A program made the translations under genes and the position numbers. This document shows positions 58,513 through 64,000 of a stretch of DNA of 64,000 nucleotides, one piece after another; within the stretch, counting starts at the first letter, position 1; each line of letters begins with the position of its first letter. The DNA is from Stratiolaelaps scimitus. Lineage: Eukaryota; Arthropoda; Arachnida; Mesostigmata; Laelapidae. Location of the stretch: assembly GCA_019614645.1 (NCBI GenBank), contig JABWDB010000109.1, positions 61,747-125,746 of the forward strand. The letters run 5' to 3'. The notes under the pieces are model-generated. The model saw only the letters and a list, made by a program, of their open reading frames with translations, made no database searches and had not been told where the DNA came from.

Positions 58513-60167
58513 TATAACTTTACTGGGAAGGCACTATTACGTCAAGCTAGAATTAATCGACCGGAAAACGTCGTATGAAATCAATAGAAAGTGTTGCAGA
58601 TATTTACAGAAATAGTCTTGTATATACCCTAGGCATAAGCTAGTGAAGCTGTTCTAATTGAATAACATTACTGGCGGAGAACTCGAGCACCAGAGAGCGA
58701 GCTGTGCCTGCGTTAAACAGTGTATGCTAACGAACGGTCCAGTTGGTGGAACAAATTCGACAGCGTTGTTTGTGTGATCCTTCTTACCGAGCTTCTGGCC
58801 ATTCGTTCTATTGTCGGTGATCAGGCTGTTTGCTCAGGCTAAATGTTTGCAAGGTATCCGCACGAAAGGTGGTTATTAATTAAAAACATTCAGACTCCGA
58901 CGGCCAGTACGGCAAATTAGTTGAATAGGGTTCGTTTGAAAACGTACTGGTTGCCAATGACGCGGATGACTGAGGTGAATCCCCTTCTCTCACTCACGTA
59001 TTCAGAGAACGGCGTCTGATTAATGTTTACTCAAGCGAGCTTCCTTATACGGCTAAGCGACTCGTGGATTTTGATGGTTCAATAGCATTTATATTATAGT
59101 ATTGAGAAGGTTTTCAAAACGATCGTTATTGAACTTCTACTAACCAGTGCCATGCTGAGGATCGTATATATATATATATATATATATACATATCATGATA
59201 CAGATAATGAATATCAACACGTAACCGCTCAAACATTTTTGCGCGCATATCTCTATCTATTTCCACCGGGCCAACTTGTATAATAAGTTATGTTTGCCAA
59301 TACGTACTTGTGGGGCTACTTCAATGTGCGATATATGTTACAGAAATCTCAGCAGATGCCCTCGAAGAATGCCGTCAAATCACAAATATAATGTATCGTT
59401 TATAGTGGCCTGCAGATACGCGATGCCAATAGTATTTCTGAAGAAAACCTACTCTACAGCCATTAACTATTTTTTTATTAGTGATGCTGTGCACAACGGA
59501 GGAGCACTTATTTGTTGGTCCTTCGACGCTCCGCCTCTAAGTCCTGCTGTAACAGCAGAACAGGTCTACAAGGCAGACAAGATCGTATAGGCGTATCGAA
59601 ATTTGCGAGGAATTGCACGCACCTGACACAAGTTATCTCCTTGAGCTAACAGCTGGTCCTAGGAACAACTAGTTCTTTTCGAAGCTAAAAGTCAGACTGA
59701 TAACGTCAACTGCTATTGAGATAGCGAACTCACATCGCAATAAATTGGCGGACAGGGACTTCTAGGTTATATTTCATGTGGAGCTTATCGGTTTAATAGG
59801 AGAACTAAACTAGCATAAAAAACCTCCTAACCAACTCTCGTAGTTTGCTGTTTCATATAGCGAAAAAGCGAACCGAAAGGTCCTCTGCCGTCAGGCAGAT
59901 GGAAGCACTGTTTGCTTCAGCCCCAAGCAGGTGATTCTGCACCAGTGTCTGCATCTCACGGCAAACCCCGGGGTCTTCACCAACACGATCCAAGTTAAGT
60001 TTCTTCCAAGCCACGTGGGGTTTCCGGGGAGCCGGAATCTCTATTTCATCGGTGGTCCACACAACCCGAAGAACATTCCCTCAGCTTATCGGGGAGAAGG
60101 TTTAAGAGACTGATGTAGCATGAAAAGCTTCTCCCAAATAGTGAAGCACCTCTGCAGGCGGCTCGTG
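58513..60167. repeat. Direct repeat copy B (partner at 46839-48617)
   Basis: Same orientation as copy A. It carries about 45 extra bases near 58752-58795 and lacks the retroposon and the extra block found in copy A. The (TA)n tract is at 59166-59188. Together with A it brackets the HNF4 tandem duplication. Confidence 0.88.
59853..60062 (-). pseudogene. Conserved open frame in copy B, possibly a LINE fragment
   Basis: Counterpart of 48273-48515: PAPRKPHVAWKKLNLDRVGE, then LTAEDLSVRFF. It is shorter at the end because of a small insertion near 59850. Function unknown. Confidence 0.3.
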
Positions 60168-60667
60168 TCGTCTCTACGAGCTGCACCGAACAACTGCTGT
60201 AAGATTCTGATTTGTAACCACCGATGCCGCGGCTACCGGCAGGTAGAGCAGCAGTTCTGGTGGATCAACTAGATGTCTTGGTCGGAAAGTTGCCCTCGGA
60301 ACCGTCACACTTCGGTCTTCCATAAGGTTGCGCAACTGGCCAATCGCCCCGTATTTGAAAACAAAGAGAAAAAGCTCCACAAAACGTTATCTTGTGACGA
60401 TAACTAACGTTAGCTTCAAAATCCAGTGAGCGGCCCACGAAGGAGAATGAATCTATCGCGCAGACGTTACAACATGCCGCACTAAGCACTAACACATACA
60501 CATGACATAGACGTGAATCCCAGCATAAGAAACAAAACTGCATAGCCTTGTTGTGTGTCTGTCATGAGTGCTACATGGGTAGCCAATATTTGCATACACT
60601 CTACACTGCAGTTATGTAGGTAATCTAAATGCATATATGCTTCTCATATACATATATATATATTCAG
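60168..60667. other. No recognisable gene
   Basis: A minus-strand frame of 92 codons at 60265-60543 begins with a hydrophobic, cysteine-containing stretch (MQFCFLCWDSRLCHVYVLVL) but has no family match. A short TA tract lies at 60650-60662. Confidence 0.35.
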
Positions 60668-63600
60668 GCGTATATTCAAATTCAAATTCAAACAAATGTT
60701 TATTGACGGAACTGCTATATACATGCTTAAGTTCTCGTAAAAATAATAGTTAAAAGAATTATTGCAACGTATATTTTATATATAAAGGGTACACATTTTT
60801 GTACAATATGTAAACATTGGGTAAGATACAAAACAACTATCCACAAAAATATCTACATCTGATTGATAAAAAATTTTTTCACCTCCGCTGCAAACTTTTT
60901 TGCCGAGGAGAGTGAACGAATCTCGCGAGGAAGAGAGCCCCAGACTGCCGGCAAGCGATAAGCGAGAGCATGGCGGCTAGATTCTTTAACGTCAAAAGGT
61001 ATCACAAACTCAGTTGGTCTGCGGGCCGTTCTTCGCACCACAGTGGTAATTGGGAAAGTAATGTCGTTTGGAATACGTCCCTTCGACATCTTAAAGGCTA
61101 GAAGAGCTACGTGAATTAAATACATAACGCTCAGCTTAGGCAATTCGTACTTCCCCAGAATGTCGGCGACGGAGTCGGAGCGACGTCTGCCAAAGATAGC
61201 CCGTAGTGCGTCATTCTGAACAACCTCTCCTCTCCGAAGAATCATGCTGTAGCCTCCTCCCCAGATAGAGATCCCGTAGCACAACAGAGGTACCAATAAA
61301 ACTTTATAGAGGTGTAACAGGCCATCCACAGGAATCCCACGCTCTCTCAGGCGACGCAAGTTGGCCACCACTGCGTAGCATTTGGGCATGAAGCTCCCTA
61401 TGTGGTCCTGCCAGCCCATGTTTTCATGAAGCGTAAGGCCAAGGCACTTCGCAGACGATGACCAGTGCATCGTTTCACCGGCTACCTGTGTCGGCGACAC
61501 CTGCACATTTCGTTGAGGCGGGCGAAAGAGAATGAGGTTGGTCTTGGTCGTGTTGATTACCAGACCGAATCTTTCGAAGGTGTTGATAACCCCCTCCACC
61601 TTCTTTAGAGCCTCTTCGATGTCGAGTTGCAGCGATGAAGGCCGAATTCGAAACAGAAGCGAAGTGTCGTCCGCGTATGCAATGGTCCTACAAAATTTCC
61701 CACCAGCGATTTTGAGAAGAATGAAATTGACTAGAATTAGAAACATAAACGGCCCTAGAATGGATCCCTGGGGCGTGCCAATGTCAACTTCCAGCCAGTC
61801 CGACTCGATGTCCGCTACTTTCACCGCCTGTCGCCTCGCGGACAAGTACGAGCGAAACCAGTCAACGACACCGGGTTGGCATCCAAGGCACTTCAAGGCC
61901 TGCAGGAAAAATGTATGCCGAAGACAATTGAACGCAGCAGAGACATCCAATAAGACGCCCAGACATACCTGGTTGTTCTCAATGGTGTCAGATATTTCCT
62001 GCCACAGGTGGGCCATTGCGAGTTCAGTCGAGCGTGCCCTACGAAAACCGAATTGACTAGCTGAGAGAAAATCTATCGAGTGAAGATACTTCTCCAGACG
62101 GACCATCACTACCTTCTCGATCACCTTGGACAAGTAATCAACCAACGAGATTGGTCGGTAATTTGACAGGTGCTTCCGATCCCCCTTCTTCTTATATAGT
62201 GGTATAACTGAAGCGTCTTTCAGCTTACGTGGAAATGTCCCCCTACTCAGCGACAGATTGGCTATGTGAGCAAAAGGTCTCGCGAGCACCGCCGACGCAC
62301 GTTTTACCAGAGCGCTGGGGATCCCTGCTGCGCCTGTAGACCAACTAGCCTTCGTAGATTCAAGCACTGTCTGAATCTCCACACAGTTGACTTGGGAGAA
62401 CTCAAATGTGGTGTTTCGACAGGGCCAGATCGATGTAAGCTCCGGCTCGATATTATCGTCGATCCGAAGAGAGGCAACCGTTTTTGAGCCCACCGCAGCA
62501 AAATGAGTATTCAATTCATTCGCAATCTCCTGCGGACTTGTCACTTCGCCGGATTCGATGACCAGGGCTGTTGGCAGTGCCGCTTTTTGTCTCTCCCGTC
62601 CACAGGCAGCGTTTACAAACTCCCACAACTTCTTTGCATTCCCTTTATGTCGCCCAAACTGCTCTCGGTAAAACGAGCTCCTAGCAATTTGAAGGTCGTG
62701 TCTGTATCGACGAAGACTACGATAATACGCCATCTTAGATTCTAAGGATCTATTTCTCAAGTACCAGCGGTATAGTTTGTTCACCGAATGGCGCAGACTC
62801 CGAAGTCTCGCATTGAACTGGAATCTCTTTTGCTGTGGAGGTCTACGACTCACCCTGACAGTGAAACACTTATCGTATTCTCTCGTTATAATAGAGCTGA
62901 AAGCATCGAAAGCCTCGTCCGCGTCCACCGCCTGGTAGACACGCTGCCAGCTCAGTCTGTTAGTGTTCCCCAAAAACTTCTCGATGCTAACACCATCATG
63001 CTGTCTGACTAGATTCGTCTCACTGTCATCGGCGTCCCTTAGACTAACGGAAGACCTGCCTGTGAGCGAAACGACAGTAGGATAGTGATCTGAGAAAAGA
63101 GGGGTACACCACACGGCTGGAGAGATGTTCAAGAATTCCTCACAATAACCAATCGCAATGTGGTCAATGCACGTCCCTGATGCTGGACGGGTGACCTGAT
63201 CAACGATGTGTTGGAAACCTCTTGACGAGAAGAACGATAAATAGTCTTCACAGGAAGACCTAATAAGGAGGTTCGTGTTAGAATCACCCATTATGATACA
63301 CGGCAGAGCACTGTTTCGCGGGATAATATCCTCGAGTACATTGAGTAAGGTGTCCCTGTACAAAGCGTGACTAGAATAGAAACTAATTAAGTAGCCAGTA
63401 AAACCAGGCTTCTTTAGCAGGACGCGCACCGCCTGTACGTTGCCATCGTCGCTAGTTCTCGTTTCTGAGTCGACTACCAAGCAGCTAGAGCGAATATAGA
63501 TGCCTACGCCACCTCCTTGCCTATTTCCCTCCCGTCCCGCTCCAATGAAACTGAAATCAGAGATACCAAAGCCGCCATAATCAACCATTTTTAACCAGGT

Positions 63601-63843
63601 CTCACTTACCACCACCGCGGCAAGCCCGATGCCCTCCTCCTCCAGGAAGTCAGTTAGAGTCTCGAGTTGACCCGATTTTCTCAGCCCTCCTGTCCCAGCA
63701 TTCAGATGCAGCGCTGCAAAGTTACTAAAGGCCGTTGTTCTCCCACCATTCAAGCCTGGGACTAACAATTCAGCATCTCCTTGCCACCTCTGGCAATCAC
63801 TCACATTATAACAATCTGAGTTGGGTAAATGAACATTTGTCAT
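60668..63843 (-). mobile_element. CR1/Jockey-superfamily LINE, 3' part with intact ORF2
   Basis: ORF2 is followed by a 3'UTR of about 150 bases ending TCAATAAACA and then a TTTGAA-repeat tail (60675-60695). Sequence 5' of ORF2 up to the window end shows no ORF1, so the element is either 5'-truncated or continues past 64000. It is a different family from the LINE at 2500-6430, with a different tail and low protein similarity. Confidence 0.85.
60853..63843 (-). CDS. LINE ORF2: endonuclease and reverse transcriptase (intact)
   Basis: 996 aa without interruption. The endonuclease (about residues 45-260) has LHLNAGTGGLRKSGQLETL, SETWL, RQGGGVGIYIRSS, IMGDSNTN near 184 and SDHYPTVV near 253. The reverse transcriptase (about 500-780) has DASVIPLYKKKGDRKHLSNY, RPISLVDYLSKVIEKVV, SQFGFRRARSTELAM, LLDVSAAFNCL, GTPQGSILGPFMFL and IAYADDTSLL (YADD near 720). 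The C-terminal domain includes YGISIWGGGY and KYELPKLSVMYLIHVALLAF. No RNase H. It would drive its own reverse transcription; the open frame suggests recent activity. Confidence 0.9.
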   Translation of the reverse strand: MTNVHLPNSDCYNVSDCQRWQGDAELLVPGLNGGRTTAFSNFAALHLNAGTGGLRKSGQLETLTDFLEEEGIGLAAVVVSETWLKMVDYGGFGISDFSFIGAGREGNRQGGGVGIYIRSSCLVVDSETRTSDDGNVQAVRVLLKKPGFTGYLISFYSSHALYRDTLLNVLEDIIPRNSALPCIIMGDSNTNLLIRSSCEDYLSFFSSRGFQHIVDQVTRPASGTCIDHIAIGYCEEFLNISPAVWCTPLFSDHYPTVVSLTGRSSVSLRDADDSETNLVRQHDGVSIEKFLGNTNRLSWQRVYQAVDADEAFDAFSSIITREYDKCFTVRVSRRPPQQKRFQFNARLRSLRHSVNKLYRWYLRNRSLESKMAYYRSLRRYRHDLQIARSSFYREQFGRHKGNAKKLWEFVNAACGRERQKAALPTALVIESGEVTSPQEIANELNTHFAAVGSKTVASLRIDDNIEPELTSIWPCRNTTFEFSQVNCVEIQTVLESTKASWSTGAAGIPSALVKRASAVLARPFAHIANLSLSRGTFPRKLKDASVIPLYKKKGDRKHLSNYRPISLVDYLSKVIEKVVMVRLEKYLHSIDFLSASQFGFRRARSTELAMAHLWQEISDTIENNQVCLGVLLDVSAAFNCLRHTFFLQALKCLGCQPGVVDWFRSYLSARRQAVKVADIESDWLEVDIGTPQGSILGPFMFLILVNFILLKIAGGKFCRTIAYADDTSLLFRIRPSSLQLDIEEALKKVEGVINTFERFGLVINTTKTNLILFRPPQRNVQVSPTQVAGETMHWSSSAKCLGLTLHENMGWQDHIGSFMPKCYAVVANLRRLRERGIPVDGLLHLYKVLLVPLLCYGISIWGGGYSMILRRGEVVQNDALRAIFGRRRSDSVADILGKYELPKLSVMYLIHVALLAFKMSKGRIPNDITFPITTVVRRTARRPTEFVIPFDVKESSRHALAYRLPAVWGSLPREIRSLSSAKKFAAEVKKFFINQM

Positions 63844-63922
63844 ATTATATTGTTACTTTTCTTATTTTTGCCCCCGCTCCCATAGTAAAAACTGCACTTA
63901 TAAGAGGCTGTAGAACGCGCAT

Positions 63923-63966
63923 AAGGCTTTTTATATATATACGTTTGTATATATATAAAAAGCCTT
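63923..63966. repeat. Perfect inverted repeat: 20-bp stem, 4-base loop
   Basis: Arm 63923-63942 begins aaggcttttt and ends tatatac. Its exact reverse complement is at 63947-63966, with loop gttt between. The word aaaaagcc occurs once more just after it. Confidence 0.95.
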
Positions 63967-64000
63967 AAAAAGCCGTTATATATATTATATGTTACTCAGT

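Noticed and set aside
61532..62056. 174-codon plus-strand frame opposite the right-end LINE
   Set aside because: Shadow of the intact minus-strand ORF2, which has the YADD motif in this stretch.

Overview
This is eukaryotic DNA: AT-rich, rich in introns and TA microsatellites, and full of retrotransposon copies. No bacterial-style operons are visible. Two host genes are recognisable from split exons with canonical GT/AG borders, and both are on the minus strand. The mix of an R1-clade-like LINE with zinc-knuckle ORF1, CR1/Jockey-type LINEs and mariner elements, plus an HNF4-type nuclear receptor, fits an arthropod. A mite or tick is plausible, but that is only a guess from overall character.

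Layout. From 154 to 10737 (minus) lies an RCBTB1/2-type gene with seven or so RCC1 repeats followed by a BTB domain. Thirteen exons can be placed with consistent phase, covering about 497 codons. The start codon is present, and the last roughly 30-35 codons seem to lie beyond the left edge or are unrecognised. One of its introns holds a nearly complete LINE (about 2500-6430, opposite strand) with an intact 899-aa endonuclease/reverse transcriptase ORF. Another intron holds a decayed mariner. From 11 to 32 kb little is recognisable: candidate exons, a mariner with clear terminal inverted repeats (17031-18266), a decayed transposase end, SINE-like copies, simple repeats and a perfect palindrome. 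From 32786 to 38446 (plus) a multi-exon gene of unknown family ends in a Q/R/G-rich tail. From 39.7 to 45.9 kb (minus) lie a Gypsy-type gag-protease remnant and a rearranged, dead R1-like LINE.

The most interesting region is 46.8-60.2 kb. The 5' exons of an HNF4-type nuclear receptor (minus) sit in a direct tandem duplication of about 2.1 kb. This gives two complete DNA-binding-domain exons, both open and both with intact splice sites and identical phase. The duplication is flanked, 11.7 kb apart, by two copies of a second 1.7-kb direct repeat. One of those copies carries a short retroposon with a perfect 15-bp target-site duplication, and the other copy shows the empty site. No HNF4 ligand-binding-domain exon was found in the window.

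The right end (60853-63843, minus) is a LINE with an intact 996-aa ORF2. Its ORF1, if present, lies outside. All gene models rest on reading frames, splice motifs and remembered family resemblance; no alignment or expression data were available.
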